From Pseudomonadota bacterium (GTDB lineage: Bacteria; Pseudomonadota; Alphaproteobacteria; Sphingomonadales; Sphingomonadaceae), in assembly GCA_963205175.1 (NCBI GenBank), contig CAUJIW010000178.1, positions 1-64,000 of the forward strand: a DNA stretch of 64,000 nt. Direction: 5' to 3'. How positions within the stretch are numbered: position 1 is the stretch's first letter; every line of letters starts with the position of its first letter. The notes below the pieces were generated by a model, which was not told the origin of the DNA, made no database searches, and saw only the letters and a list, made by a program, of their open reading frames with translations. Of the stretch, positions 32,522 through 42,547 are shown one piece after another. Position numbers and translations under genes: made by a program.

Positions 32522-33838
32522 ATGTTGAACAAGGTGGGATTCTGGCTTGGCGGCCTGGTGGTCGTCCTGCTGACGGCAGTGGCCGTGCTGGGGGGCGGCC
32601 TGTTGGCGTCGATGGCCGAACAGTGGGGCCTTGGCACCCGCCTGCTCGGGGTGCGTTACGACGAGCCCGTGCTGCTGGTGGCGCTGACGACCGGACTGGG
32701 GGCGGTGGCATGGGTGCTGGCCGGCTGGGTATTGCCGCTGCTGGGGGTCGCCATTGTCGCGGACCGGGCGCTGGATGCCGACGTCGAGCCGGGCAGCGTT
32801 GAGCTGGACGATCTGTTCGACAAGGTCGGTGGTCCCCTGGGCGCGATCAGTGGCCGTGATCTGCTGGCCCGCCGTTTCGCGCGCTGGTTTTTCCGCCTGC
32901 TGCCGATGCTGGCGCTGGGCGTGGGTGTGTTGCTGGCGCTGGTGGCGCTGGCGCGCGGCAGCGCCGCGGAGTTGTCGATGGTCGGCCAGCCGCTGGCGCT
33001 GGTGCAGCGTTCCGGTCTGGAGGGCACGGTGCTGGCGCTGGCCAGCCTGGTGATCGCGGGGGCGGGCGCGCTTGTCGCGGCCTTGCTGTTTGCTGGCGCC
33101 GGTGGTGCCGTCGAGGCCCGGCTGGACCGGGTGGTGGCGGCTTTGGCCCCGGGAGGGCCGGCGCCGTCACCGGTGGCCGTGGCGGCCGCGGACGGCGACA
33201 TTCTGCGCCAGACGCTGGACGGGTTCATCGAGCAGCTCGGAGAGACCTCCGGCGCGCGGTTCAACGCCATCGCCGAGACCTTGCGCACCCTTGACGGCGT
33301 GGCGCAGGGCGTACTGGAGTCGGTGCGCGAGACCCAGGCCTCGCTGCCGCAGATCAGTCAGGCGCAGCTCAAGACGCTGGGCGACAGCTACACCAGCTCG
33401 CTTACCGCCATCCAGAAACACCACGCCAAGCAGGTTGCCAGGGCGATCGACGAGGTGCGCGGGGTGGCGCAGGAGCTGCGGACGATGATCCAGGGCGCGA
33501 CCCAGGGCATCGAGGCCAATGTCGCCAGCAGCCAGGCCACCACCGAACAGCTGCTGGCCGCATTGACGAGAGAGGCCAACGGCGCCCAGACCATGGGTCA
33601 GGCGGCTGAACAGATGGCCGCCGCCGCCCGGGTCAGCCGCGAGACGGTGGAGCGCTTCATCGCGCTGGCCGAGCGCATGCGCGATCTCAACCGCGCCATC
33701 AGCCAGGGCCCGGCCATCGCGCCGGCGGCACTGGGGCCGATCGAGCCGCCGCTGACCGACCCGGAGACGACGCGCCGGCTCTCCAGCGCCATCCGCGACC
33801 TGCAGAAGGTCGCTGACGAGTCGCTGCCCGACCTGTAA
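32522..33838 (+). CDS. Membrane protein with a long coiled coil, function unknown
   Basis: 438 residues from ATG 32522; a TTG at 32510 directly abuts the GAGGGG stretch and is less likely. Membrane segments lie at about 5-30, 50-80, 130-150 and 165-190. The C-terminal half (about 215-410) is a long amphipathic coiled coil rich in Gln, Ala and Thr (TLRTLDGVAQGVLESVRETQ), resembling the cytoplasmic part of chemoreceptor- or MotA/TolQ-associated proteins. No HAMP or receptor signature is present. It ends just before a strong hairpin shared with the thiolase. Function not recognised. Confidence 0.75.
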   Translation: MLNKVGFWLGGLVVVLLTAVAVLGGGLLASMAEQWGLGTRLLGVRYDEPVLLVALTTGLGAVAWVLAGWVLPLLGVAIVADRALDADVEPGSVELDDLFDKVGGPLGAISGRDLLARRFARWFFRLLPMLALGVGVLLALVALARGSAAELSMVGQPLALVQRSGLEGTVLALASLVIAGAGALVAALLFAGAGGAVEARLDRVVAALAPGGPAPSPVAVAAADGDILRQTLDGFIEQLGETSGARFNAIAETLRTLDGVAQGVLESVRETQASLPQISQAQLKTLGDSYTSSLTAIQKHHAKQVARAIDEVRGVAQELRTMIQGATQGIEANVASSQATTEQLLAALTREANGAQTMGQAAEQMAAAARVSRETVERFIALAERMRDLNRAISQGPAIAPAALGPIEPPLTDPETTRRLSSAIRDLQKVADESLPDL

Positions 33839-33863
33839 CGCCATACGCCATCGTGCCAACGCA

Positions 33864-33897
33864 AACGGGCGCCCCTGCTTGCGCGGGGGCGCCCGTT
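33864..33897. terminator. Bidirectional terminator hairpin
   Basis: 12-bp perfect stem AACGGGCGCCCC/GGGGCGCCCGTT with a 10-base loop, placed between the convergent ends of the coiled-coil membrane protein (33838) and the thiolase (33939). Confidence 0.8.
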
Positions 33898-33938
33898 GCT
33901 GTTGCAGCCGGCGGGTCCGCCGGCCGCCGCCTGACCGT

Positions 33939-35126
33939 TTACGCCGCCAGTTCGATGGCGACGGCGGTCGCTTCGCCGCCGCCGATGCACAGCGAGGCAA
34001 CGCCGCGGGTCTTGCCGTAGCGCTTCAGCGCCGCCATCAGCGTGACGATGAGGCGCGCGCCCGAGGCGCCGACCGGGTGGCCCAGCGCGCAGGCGCCGCC
34101 ATGCACGTTCACCTTGGCGTGATCGAGGCCGAGATCCTGCATCGCCGCCATGGTGACGACGGCGAATGCTTCGTTGATCTCGAACAGGTCGACGTCATTG
34201 ACGCCCCAGCCGGTGCGCTTGAACAGCGACTGCATGGCGCCGATCGGCGCGGTGGTGAACCACTCCGGCGCGCGGGCATGGGTGGCATGGCCGACGATGC
34301 GGGCCAGCGGCGTCAGGCCCTTGGCCTTGGCGGTGGAGGCGCGCATCAGCACCAGTGCGGCCGCGCCGTCGGAGATCGACGAGGAATTGGCGGCGGTGAC
34401 CGTACCGTCCTTGGCGAAGGCGGGCTTGAGCGTCGGGATCTTGTCGAGCTTGGCCTTGCCGGGCTGCTCGTCGATCCGGACCTCCACCGCGCCGCCACGG
34501 GTCGGCACCGACACCGGCACCACCTCGCTGTCGAAGGCGCCGGAGGTGATGGCGTTTTGCGCCCGCTTCAGGCTCTCGATGGCGTAGGCGTCCTGCGCCT
34601 CGCGGCTAAACTGGTAGTGCTGGGCGGTCGATTCGGCGAAGGTGCCCATCAGGCGGCCGCGCTGGTAGGCGTCCTCCAGGCCGTCGATGTACATGTGGTC
34701 GAGCACCTCGGCGTGGCCGATGCGCAGGCCGGCGCGGACCTTGGGCAGGATGTAGGGCGCGTTGGTCATGCTCTCCATGCCGCCGGCGATGATGACGTCG
34801 GCGGAGCCGGCCGCCAGCGCGTCATGGGCGTCCATCACCGCCTTCATGCCGGAGCCGCACATCTTGTTGACGGTGGTGCAGGCCACCGAGTCGGGCAGGC
34901 CGGCGTTGCGCACCGCCTGGCGGGCCGGCGCCTGGCCCAGACCGGCCGGCAGCACGCAGCCCATCACGCCCTGATCGACCTCGTCCGGCGCCACGCCGGA
35001 TTCCGCGATCGCGGCCTTGATCGCCGCCGTGCCGAGCTGCGGCGCGGTCAGGCCGGCCAGCTCGCCTTGAAATCCACCCATCGGCGTGCGCTTGCCGCCG
35101 ACGATCACAATCGGATCCGTGCTCAT
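33939..35126 (-). CDS. Acetyl-CoA acetyltransferase (thiolase)
   Basis: 395 residues, the usual thiolase length. The nucleophile C90 is in VNKMCGSGMKAV; NEAF (EINEAFAVV), the active-site His in GGACALGHPVGASGAR and the second Cys in SLCIGGGEA are all present. It joins two acetyl-CoA to acetoacetyl-CoA or works in reverse. The start lies 3 bp after the stop of the peptide-type ABC ATPase, with GGGAG before the ATG, so it is read on the transporter transcript. No partner reductase or polyester synthase is near, so biosynthetic versus degradative use cannot be decided. Confidence 0.93.
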   Translation of the reverse strand: MSTDPIVIVGGKRTPMGGFQGELAGLTAPQLGTAAIKAAIAESGVAPDEVDQGVMGCVLPAGLGQAPARQAVRNAGLPDSVACTTVNKMCGSGMKAVMDAHDALAAGSADVIIAGGMESMTNAPYILPKVRAGLRIGHAEVLDHMYIDGLEDAYQRGRLMGTFAESTAQHYQFSREAQDAYAIESLKRAQNAITSGAFDSEVVPVSVPTRGGAVEVRIDEQPGKAKLDKIPTLKPAFAKDGTVTAANSSSISDGAAALVLMRASTAKAKGLTPLARIVGHATHARAPEWFTTAPIGAMQSLFKRTGWGVNDVDLFEINEAFAVVTMAAMQDLGLDHAKVNVHGGACALGHPVGASGARLIVTLMAALKRYGKTRGVASLCIGGGEATAVAIELAA

Positions 35127-35129
35127 GTC

Positions 35130-36773
35130 TTAGGTCTCCCGTGGCTTCTCTCGTTTGGCGGGCGCTTGTTGTGGGGGGAGCGTCAGTCGCGGCATCGCCG
35201 CGATCAGCGTCCGGGTATACGCCTGCGTCGGGTTTGCCATAAGCGCCGATGTGGCCCCGGCGTCAACAATTTTGCCGCAGTGCAAAACGATTGTGCGTTG
35301 GCACAATGTTGTCACCGACTGAAAGTCGTGGGTAACGAACAGCAGGATGACGCCGGTCTCCGCCTGCAGCCCCAGCAGCAGATCGAGGATGGCGACCTTG
35401 GTCTCGGCATCCAGCGCGCTCACCGCCTCGTCGCAGGCCACCAGTGCCGGACCAGCGATAAAGGCCCTCGCAATATTGACCCTCTGGTTCTGTCCGCCCG
35501 ACAGTTCGTGTGGATGGCGGTCGGCGAAGCTGGCGGGCAGGCCGACCCGCGCCAGCCAGTCTTGCACCCTTGCCCGGCGGTCGCCGGCTGTCAGTTCGGG
35601 CGCGTGGATCTCCAGCGGTTCAGCCAGTGACTGGCCAATGGTCAAGCGCGGATTGAGCGCCGCGAACGGATCCTGATGCACGATCTGCAACGACCGTCGC
35701 AATGCGCGTGGGTAGGGCGGGCATAGCGGCGCGCCCTGCCAGTGAATCGTGCCGGCACAGGTCGGCACCAGCCCGAGCAACGCACGGATCAGCGTCGATT
35801 TGCCGGAGCCGGATTCGCCGACGATGCCGATGGCCTCGCCCGGGCCGGCGGTGAAGCTGACATCGCGCAGCGCCGGCACCGGGCGGCTGGCGAACCAGCC
35901 CGACGGCCGGCGGTAGTTGACACCCAGCCCGTCGACCACCAGCCGGGGCAGCGGTGTCGGCGCGGCCTCGCGCGGCGTCGCGGGGCGCGCGGCGGCGGCC
36001 AGGGCGCGGGTATAGGGGTCGGCGGGTGCGGCCAGCAGCGCCTCGGCGGCACCTTGCTCGACGATCCGTCCGGCCCGCATCACCGCCACCTGGTCGCCTG
36101 GCCGGCCGGTGACCTGGGCGGCGACCGCCAGGTCGTGGGTGATGAACACCAGCGCCAGGCCGCGTTCGGCGCGCAATGAGTCCAGCAGGGCGAGAATCTC
36201 CGCCTGCACCGTCACGTCGAGCGCGGTGGTCGGCTCGTCGGCGATCAGCAGCTTGGGGTCGCAGGCCAGTGCCGAAGCGATCATCACCCGCTGGCGCTGG
36301 CCGCCCGACAGTTCATGGGGGTAGGCGTCCGCCCGGTCGGCGGGCAGGCCGAGCCGGGTCATCAGGGCGATGGCGGCGGCGCGCGCGGCGGTACGATCAA
36401 AGCCGCGATGGCGCTCCAGCGTCTCGCTGATCTGGCGGGCAACGGGCAGATGGGGGGTGAGCGCGGTCAGCGGGTCCTGGAACACGAAGCCGACATCGCG
36501 ACCCAGCAGCGACCGGCGCTGGCGGGGCGACAGCAAGCGGATGTCGTGGCCGTCGAAGGCGATATCGCCGGCGATGTGGCTGTTGGCGCCGGTCAGGCCG
36601 AAGGCGCCGAGCACGGTCTGGCTTTTGCCGGAGCCGGACTCGCCGACGATGGCCAGCGCCTGGCCCGCCGCCAGCGTGAGGTCGACCCCGCGCACCGCCG
36701 CCACCGGACCATCGGCGGTGTCGAACCGGACCTGGAAATTGCGCAGGGCGAACAGCGGCGCGACGGCGGTCAC
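35130..36773 (-). CDS. Double-ATPase subunit of a peptide/nickel-type ABC transporter
   Basis: 547 residues containing two ABC ATPase domains in tandem, a fusion of DppD- and DppF-like subunits. Domain 1 has Walker A GESGSGKS near 42-49 and LSGGQRQRV with DEPTTALD; domain 2 has GESGSGKST near 325-333, LSGGQNQRV and the variant Walker [12 protein letters not shown]. The GTG start overlaps the permease stop (GTGA). It powers uptake by the permeases at 36770 and 37621. Both domains look active. Confidence 0.92.
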   Translation of the reverse strand: MTAVAPLFALRNFQVRFDTADGPVAAVRGVDLTLAAGQALAIVGESGSGKSQTVLGAFGLTGANSHIAGDIAFDGHDIRLLSPRQRRSLLGRDVGFVFQDPLTALTPHLPVARQISETLERHRGFDRTAARAAAIALMTRLGLPADRADAYPHELSGGQRQRVMIASALACDPKLLIADEPTTALDVTVQAEILALLDSLRAERGLALVFITHDLAVAAQVTGRPGDQVAVMRAGRIVEQGAAEALLAAPADPYTRALAAAARPATPREAAPTPLPRLVVDGLGVNYRRPSGWFASRPVPALRDVSFTAGPGEAIGIVGESGSGKSTLIRALLGLVPTCAGTIHWQGAPLCPPYPRALRRSLQIVHQDPFAALNPRLTIGQSLAEPLEIHAPELTAGDRRARVQDWLARVGLPASFADRHPHELSGGQNQRVNIARAFIAGPALVACDEAVSALDAETKVAILDLLLGLQAETGVILLFVTHDFQSVTTLCQRTIVLHCGKIVDAGATSALMANPTQAYTRTLIAAMPRLTLPPQQAPAKREKPRET

Positions 36774-37624
36774 AGCGCTTCCCTCGGGTCGAGCGCGTCG
36801 CGCAGCCCGTCGCCCAGCAGGTTGAGCGCGATCAGCAGCAACGCCAGCCAGCCGCCAGGGAACAGCAGCAGCCAGGGCGCGGTTTCCAGGGCGTCGACGC
36901 CATCCTTGGCCAGCACGCCCAGCGAGGTCAGCGGCTCCTGCACGCCAAGCCCCAGAAAGCTGAGAAAGCTCTCGACCAGAATGACCTGCGGCACCGTCAG
37001 CGTGGCGTAGATGGCGACCACGCCCAGCAGGTTGGGCACGATGTGGCGGGCGACGATGCGCGCCGGCGAGGCACCGCAGGCGCGGGCCGCCTCGACGAAC
37101 GGCATCGCCTTGAGCTGCATGGTCTGGCCGCGCACGATCCGCGCCAGCGTCAGCCACTCGATGGCGCCGACGCCGATGAAGATCAGCCAGATCGAGCGGC
37201 CGAACACCACCATCAGCAGGATGACCAGAAACATGAACGGCATGGCGTAGAGGATGTCGACAAGGCGCATCATCACCGCGTCGACCCGGCCGCCGGCGAA
37301 GCCGGCGATGGCACCCCACAGGATGCCGATGACCACGCTGACCAGGCTCGCCAGCAGCCCCAGCAGCAGCGAGATGCCGGTGGCCAGCATCAGCCGGACG
37401 AACAGGTCGCGACCCGCGCTGTCGGTGCCGAAGATATGGCTTGCCGATGGCGGCCGCTCGAAGGCCGCCCAGTCCACCGCGTCCAGCCCATGTGGTGACA
37501 ATAATGGTCCAGTCAGCGCCAGAACGGCGAGAATGGTCAGCAGCATGGTCCCGATCATGCCGGCGCGGTGGCGGCGCAGGCGCGCGGCCGGCGACCGGCG
37601 GGAGGGGCGCCCCGGCATCGTCAT
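36770..37624 (-). CDS. Peptide-type ABC transporter permease (OppC/DppC-like)
   Basis: 284 residues from ATG 37624, which overlaps the stop of the first permease by 4 bp. Six membrane segments; a conserved N-terminal region [15 protein letters not shown] and the EAA coupling loop [21 protein letters not shown] are typical of the DppC subfamily. It pairs with the permease at 37621 to form the membrane channel. Confidence 0.92.
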   Translation of the reverse strand: MTMPGRPSRRSPAARLRRHRAGMIGTMLLTILAVLALTGPLLSPHGLDAVDWAAFERPPSASHIFGTDSAGRDLFVRLMLATGISLLLGLLASLVSVVIGILWGAIAGFAGGRVDAVMMRLVDILYAMPFMFLVILLMVVFGRSIWLIFIGVGAIEWLTLARIVRGQTMQLKAMPFVEAARACGASPARIVARHIVPNLLGVVAIYATLTVPQVILVESFLSFLGLGVQEPLTSLGVLAKDGVDALETAPWLLLFPGGWLALLLIALNLLGDGLRDALDPREAL

Positions 37625-38541
37625 CGCCGCGCCAGCCGCGGGTCGAGCCAGCCGTAGAGGATGTCCACCAGCAGGTTGAACAGGATGATCAGCGCGCCGT
37701 AGAGCACGACAACGCCGAGCACCAGCGTGTAGTCGCGGTTGATGGCGCCCTGGACGAAATAGCGGCCGATGCCAGGCAGGCCGAACACCGTCTCCACCAC
37801 CACCGAGCCGGTCAGCAGCCCGGCGGCGGCGGGGCCGAGATAGCTCACCACCGGCAGCAGCGCGGGCTTGAGCGCGTGACGCCACAGCACGGTGGCGTCA
37901 TCGAGCCCCTTGGCGCGGGCGGTGCGGATGAACGGCTGGGCGAGCACTTCGCGCAGGCTGCCCCGGGTCAGCCGGGCGATGCTGGCGACATAGGGCAGCG
38001 CCAGCGTCACCACCGGCAGCACGAAAGCGCGCGCGCCGCCCTCCAGTCCGGCGATCGGCAGCCAGCCCAGCCACAGGCCGAACAGCAGCGCCAGCAGCGG
38101 GCCGACGACGAAGGTCGGTACCACCTGGCCGACCACCGCCAGCGCCATGACGCCGCTGTCGAGCGCGCGGTGCCGGTCGAGCGCGGCGACGCTGCCCAGG
38201 GCAATGCCGAGGACGGTCGCCAGCAGCAGGGCCGCGCCGCCGATGATGGCGCTGACCGGCGCCCCCCCGGCGATCAGTTCGCCGACCGAGAAATCGGCGT
38301 ATTTGAACGACGGGCCGAAATCGAACCGCGCCAGACCGGCGAGATAGCGGCCGAGCTGTACCGCGAGCGGGGCGTCGAGATCATAGGCCGCGCGCAGATT
38401 GGCCTCGACCTCGGGTGGCAGTGCCCGCTCACCGTCGAAGGGCCCGCCGGGAGCGGCCCGCATGATGGCGAAGCTGAGCAGGATGATGGCGAGCAGGGTC
38501 GGGATGGCGCCGAGCAGGCGGCCGAGCAGGAAACGCCCCAT
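37621..38541 (-). CDS. Peptide-type ABC transporter permease (OppB/DppB-like)
   Basis: 306 residues from ATG 38541 (MGRFLLGRLLGAIPTLLAII). Six membrane segments, the N-terminal APGGPFDGERALPPEV loop and the coupling loop FIRTARAKGLDDATVLWRHA place it in the DppB/OppB family. A longer frame upstream would run into the preceding binding-protein gene and is not used. It starts 7 bp after that gene's stop. Confidence 0.92.
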   Translation of the reverse strand: MGRFLLGRLLGAIPTLLAIILLSFAIMRAAPGGPFDGERALPPEVEANLRAAYDLDAPLAVQLGRYLAGLARFDFGPSFKYADFSVGELIAGGAPVSAIIGGAALLLATVLGIALGSVAALDRHRALDSGVMALAVVGQVVPTFVVGPLLALLFGLWLGWLPIAGLEGGARAFVLPVVTLALPYVASIARLTRGSLREVLAQPFIRTARAKGLDDATVLWRHALKPALLPVVSYLGPAAAGLLTGSVVVETVFGLPGIGRYFVQGAINRDYTLVLGVVVLYGALIILFNLLVDILYGWLDPRLARR

Positions 38542-38548
38542 CGTGCCG

Positions 38549-40150
38549 CTACTTTCCACCGTCGGGGTGCAGTTGCGACAACGGATGGCTGCCGGCGACA
38601 TTGTCCACCCAGCCGGTGATGTCGGCGCGCACGAGCGACCACCGCACCGGCACGAACAGACTGATCACCGGCGCCTCGTCCGCCATCAGCTTCTCGGCCG
38701 CCTTGATCTTGGCGGTACGGGCGGCCCGGTCGGCGATGTGGGTTGCCTCGCCCAGCAGGCGGTCGGCCTCGGCGTTGCAATAGCCGCCGAAATTGATCGC
38801 GCCGGCATTGCACAGGTACGGCGCCAGGAACGCGCTGGGCAGGTCGGCGGCCGTGATGATCGGGCGCAGTGCCAGATCAAACTCGCCTGTGGCCACCAGG
38901 GCGGCCATGGCGGCGCGGGAGCCGCGCCGGGCGGTGATCTGGACACCCAGCGCTTGCCAGTTGGCGGCGATCGCCGCCAGCACCTGCTCGTTCTCGATGC
39001 CATCCGGCAGTGCGACGGTGAGGGTGAGCGGCGTGTCGGGGCCGAAGCCGGCTTCCGTCAGCAGTCGCCGGGCCTCCTGCTGTCGCTCGACGGGCGTCCA
39101 GGCCGCCCAGTCGGGTGCGGCCGGCGCGCCATAACTCGGCAGGTTGGGCGGCACGATGGCCGTGGCCACCTTCATGGCCGAAATGCTGAACAGGCGTTGT
39201 ACCAGGTTCTCGCGGTCGACCGCCATCGCCAGCGCGCGGCGCAGGCGGATGTCGGCGAGCGGGCCGCGGCGGGTCTGCGCCACCAGTCCGTAGACGCCGT
39301 AGGACGGCTCGATCCGCAACGTGCCGCTGGCGGGCAGGGTGCGGGCGCCGGACAGCCCGTCGAGCGCGCCGCCGGCGACGATGTCGACCTTGCCGTCGCG
39401 AAAACGGGCGATGGCCGCGTCGGCGCTGGCGACAGGCGACAGCAGCACATGGCCATAGCCGAGTCCCCGCGCGGCGAACGAGCCGCCATTGGTGTCGAGC
39501 AGCCAGCTGCCCGGCTCGCGGCGGGTCAGCCGGTAGGGGCCGAGTCCGAGCTGAAGGCGCTGGCCATTTTCCTGCACGCTGCGGACAATGCCGGTCGTCG
39601 GGTCGGCAAGCAGGCCCAGCATCGCCGGCAGCGGCCGCTCCAGCACGATCTCGACGACATTCTCGGTGACGGCCTTGACGCCCAGTGCCCGCGAGCCCAG
39701 CTTTCGCTCCCGCACCTTGTCGGCGTTCTCGATCACCGACAGCTCCTCACGCAACGGATGCCGTGACCCGGGTCCAAGCATGGCACGGAAGGCCCTCACC
39801 ACGTCATCCGGCGTCACCGTCTTGCCATCCTGCCAGTGTGCCAGGCGCAGCCGGAAGATGTAGCTGAGGCCGTCCTCGCTGACCCACCAGCTCTCGGCCA
39901 GCCCGGGCACGATCCGTCCGGCGGCATCGAGTGTCACCAGGCCGCGCTGGGTTTCCGCCGCCAGCAGGCGTTCAGCGCCGGTGGTGGCGGCATAGGGCGT
40001 GGGCGTCGTCAGGTCGCCGATGACGGCAACTCTCAAGGTGCGTTCGGCCGCTGCGTCGTCCCCGGACGTGCCGCCACAGCCGGTGAGCAGCCCGAGGCTC
40101 AGCAGGGCAAGCCGGGCAAAACGGGTCGACGGCCGGGTCAGGCGGATCAT
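38549..40150 (-). CDS. Solute-binding lipoprotein of a peptide-type ABC transporter (second copy)
   Basis: 533 residues, family 5 extracellular solute-binding protein. The lipobox LLTGC puts the lipidated Cys near residue 25. Family landmarks include GLVTLDAAGRIVPGLAESWW and RRALAMAVDRENLVQRLF. It overlaps the stop of the other binding protein by 4 bp. Two binding proteins in one operon could widen the substrate range. Substrate (peptide, nickel, other) cannot be told from sequence. Confidence 0.9.
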   Translation of the reverse strand: MIRLTRPSTRFARLALLSLGLLTGCGGTSGDDAAAERTLRVAVIGDLTTPTPYAATTGAERLLAAETQRGLVTLDAAGRIVPGLAESWWVSEDGLSYIFRLRLAHWQDGKTVTPDDVVRAFRAMLGPGSRHPLREELSVIENADKVRERKLGSRALGVKAVTENVVEIVLERPLPAMLGLLADPTTGIVRSVQENGQRLQLGLGPYRLTRREPGSWLLDTNGGSFAARGLGYGHVLLSPVASADAAIARFRDGKVDIVAGGALDGLSGARTLPASGTLRIEPSYGVYGLVAQTRRGPLADIRLRRALAMAVDRENLVQRLFSISAMKVATAIVPPNLPSYGAPAAPDWAAWTPVERQQEARRLLTEAGFGPDTPLTLTVALPDGIENEQVLAAIAANWQALGVQITARRGSRAAMAALVATGEFDLALRPIITAADLPSAFLAPYLCNAGAINFGGYCNAEADRLLGEATHIADRAARTAKIKAAEKLMADEAPVISLFVPVRWSLVRADITGWVDNVAGSHPLSQLHPDGGK

Positions 40151-41805
40151 CGGACTGTCTCCGGGGCCGGACGCAGCCGCAGCGCACGCGAGGGGTGGAT
40201 GTTGGCAAGATTGTCGGTCCAGCCCTCCACGCGCGGTCCCACCAGCGATTTCGATACATAATGATAGAGCGGCAGCACCGGAACATCCTCCACCAACCGG
40301 GCCTCCGCCCGTCGCAGGGCATGATTGCGGGCAACGGGGTCGGCCAGCGCCATCGCCGCCATGACGTCGCGGTCATAGTCGGGATTGGCATAGCCGGGAT
40401 AGTTGAGCGGACCGGCGTTGGACATGAAGATCGACAGGAAGTTTTCAGCCCCGGCATAGTCGGCGATCCAGCCCGATCGCGCCAGAGAGAAATCACCGGC
40501 CCGCAGCATGGCGAAGTGAATGGCCGCCTCGGCGTTGACCAGCCGGGTGCGCACGCCCAGCGGCTTCCACATCTGCGTCAGCGCCAGTGCGATCCGCCGG
40601 TGCTCGACATCGCTGTTGTAGCGGATCTCGAATGTCAGCGGCCGGTCCGGGCCATAGCCGGCGGCAAGGAGCAGCCGGCGCGCTTCGTCCAGACGCCGGG
40701 CCATCGGCCAGCGGGCGTAGCCGGGCAGCACCGCCGGGCCATAGCCGCCAAGCCCGGGCGGCACCACGCCAAAGGCCTGCGGCTGGTCGAGCCCGATGAC
40801 AAGATGGACAAGAATATGCCGGTCGACGCTCATCGCCAGCGCCCGGCGCACCCGCACGTCGTCGAACGGTGGCCGGCGGGTGTTGAAGGCGAAATAATAG
40901 CTGCCCCGATAGGGCGCGAGCCGGACCGCCGAGGGGATTTCGCGGCGCACCAGGGCAAGATCGCGGGCCGGGAAGTCGGGCAGGATGTCGAGCGCGCCGG
41001 CGCGGAACTGGCGCAGCGCGCTCTGGTCGTCGGGCAGCGGACGGTAGACCACGCCGGCCAGGGCGACGTCGCCGGCGTCATGATAATGGGGGTTGCGCTC
41101 CAGCGTCAGCGCGCTGTGCAGCCGCCACTGACGCAGCCGGAACGGGCCGGAACTCGCCAACGGTCGTTGCTTGATCCAGGCATCGCCATGGCGGTCCAGG
41201 GCCGCGCCCGGCAGCACCACGGCACTGGCGTGGGCCAGCAGTTCGGCGAAGGCCGGCAGGGGGCGCTGGAGACGGATGGTGACCGTCCGGGCGTCTGACG
41301 CCTGTACTCCCAGGGTCTCGGGCGCGGCCGTGCCGGAGGCGACCGCCTCGGCGTTGGCGATGGCGAAAAACAGGCTGGCGTTGGGGGCGGCGGTGGTCGG
41401 CGTCAGCAGCCGGCGCAGACTCGTCACCACGTCGCGGGCGCTCAGCGTCGTACCGTCGGCGAAGCGCAGTCCCGGCCGCAGGGTGAAGCGCCAGTCCAGC
41501 CCGTCGGCGCTGACCTGCCAGCGCTCGGCGAGGCCCGGTTCCACCCGGCCATCGGCACCCAGCCGGGTCAGACCCTCGTAAAGGTCGGCCATCACCTTGA
41601 TGTCGTCGACGGTCGAGACCTTGTGCGGGTCAAGGCTGCGCAGCTCGTCGCTGCTGGCGCGCACCAGCGTGTCCGGGGGGAGTCGTGTCGCGCCCGGCCC
41701 GGTGTCGGCGGACGGGCCGCAGCTGGCGGCCAGGAAGGCGCCCAGCAGCGCCGCCAGCAGGGCGGGCCGCCGGGTCAGCGGGGCTCCTCTGCCGGTCGCC
41801 GCCAT
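40147..41805 (-). CDS. Solute-binding lipoprotein of a peptide-type ABC transporter (first copy)
   Basis: 552 residues from ATG 41805. The signal sequence ALLAALLGAFLAASC ends in a lipobox. Family 5 binding-protein signatures are clear: GLTRLGADGRVEPGLAERWQ, LRPGLRFADGTTLSARDVV and VRRALAMSVDRHILVHLVIG. It is divergent from the neighbour at 38549, so the pair is not a recent duplication. Near the C terminus it has IADYAGAENFLSIFMS, as in oligopeptide-binding proteins. It starts 7 bp after the flavin reductase stop. Confidence 0.9.
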   Translation of the reverse strand: MAATGRGAPLTRRPALLAALLGAFLAASCGPSADTGPGATRLPPDTLVRASSDELRSLDPHKVSTVDDIKVMADLYEGLTRLGADGRVEPGLAERWQVSADGLDWRFTLRPGLRFADGTTLSARDVVTSLRRLLTPTTAAPNASLFFAIANAEAVASGTAAPETLGVQASDARTVTIRLQRPLPAFAELLAHASAVVLPGAALDRHGDAWIKQRPLASSGPFRLRQWRLHSALTLERNPHYHDAGDVALAGVVYRPLPDDQSALRQFRAGALDILPDFPARDLALVRREIPSAVRLAPYRGSYYFAFNTRRPPFDDVRVRRALAMSVDRHILVHLVIGLDQPQAFGVVPPGLGGYGPAVLPGYARWPMARRLDEARRLLLAAGYGPDRPLTFEIRYNSDVEHRRIALALTQMWKPLGVRTRLVNAEAAIHFAMLRAGDFSLARSGWIADYAGAENFLSIFMSNAGPLNYPGYANPDYDRDVMAAMALADPVARNHALRRAEARLVEDVPVLPLYHYVSKSLVGPRVEGWTDNLANIHPSRALRLRPAPETVR

Positions 41806-41812
41806 CGGCCGC

Positions 41813-42367
41813 TCAGGCGTCGGCCAGGGTTGTGAAGCGGCCGCGGTGGAACCCCAGTGTCGGGCCGGGGCGGCTGGCAAGGCGGGTGACCTTGCCGACG
41901 ATGATCTCGTGGTCGCCGCCAGGATAGCAGGCCCAGGCCTCGCACTCGAAATGCACCACCGCGCCGTCGATCAGCGGCACGTCCGCGCTTCCCGGCGTCG
42001 TGGCGATTCCGCTGAACTTGTCGCTGTCGGTGCGGGCGAACTGGCGGGCGATCGTTTCCTGGTCGGCGGCGAGGATGGACAGCGCGAAGTGGCGGGCCTG
42101 ACGAAACGCGCTGGCGGAGGGGGTGTCGAGCTGCACCGACCACAGCACCAGCGGCGGGTCAAGACTGACGGCCGCGAGGCTGTTGATGGTCATGCCAACC
42201 GGCTGGCCCCCGGCGTCCAGCGCGGTGACGATGGCAACCCCAGTGCCGTAGGCGCCGAGCGCGGTGCGCAACGCGCGGGGGTCGATGGATGCGCCGGACG
42301 TCGACTCGCCGGGCGTGGATGTGCCGGGCGTGGATGTGCCGGGCGCGGCGGGCGGGGTGGATGCCAT
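41813..42367 (-). CDS. Flavin reductase-like FMN-binding protein
   Basis: 184 residues from ATG 42367. A split-barrel flavin reductase domain fills about 30-184: ALGAYGTGVAIVTALDAGGQ, VGMTINSLAAVSLDPPLVLW and the flavin loop near FALSILAADQETIARQFA. Such proteins reduce FMN or FAD with NAD(P)H for a partner oxygenase. The N terminus holds a GTSTP repeat encoded by a 15-bp DNA repeat (42314-42343). It heads the transporter operon, with no monooxygenase partner in the window. It diverges from cysteine synthase. Confidence 0.87.
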   Translation of the reverse strand: MASTPPAAPGTSTPGTSTPGESTSGASIDPRALRTALGAYGTGVAIVTALDAGGQPVGMTINSLAAVSLDPPLVLWSVQLDTPSASAFRQARHFALSILAADQETIARQFARTDSDKFSGIATTPGSADVPLIDGAVVHFECEAWACYPGGDHEIIVGKVTRLASRPGPTLGFHRGRFTTLADA

Positions 42368-42547
42368 GGTCGGGATGCAATCCTTGCTCTGATTCCGAAA
42401 TGTCGGCCTGACGTCACTACTATCGTCCGCCGTGGAAAATGCATCCCCCATCTGTGCGACATCCGCGCGACCGCAGACACGGTGCGTCCATGTTTTATCG
42501 CAGCGCGCGCCTTGATGCAGGGGCGGGCCGGCGATACATCTGGCACC

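Noticed and set aside
33879-35630. Plus-strand frame of 583 codons
   Set aside because: Antisense to the thiolase and the ABC ATPase genes; no recognisable domain.
41597-42547. Long N-terminal extension of cysteine synthase
   Set aside because: It is antisense to the flavin reductase gene, and cysteine synthase homology starts at 42548.
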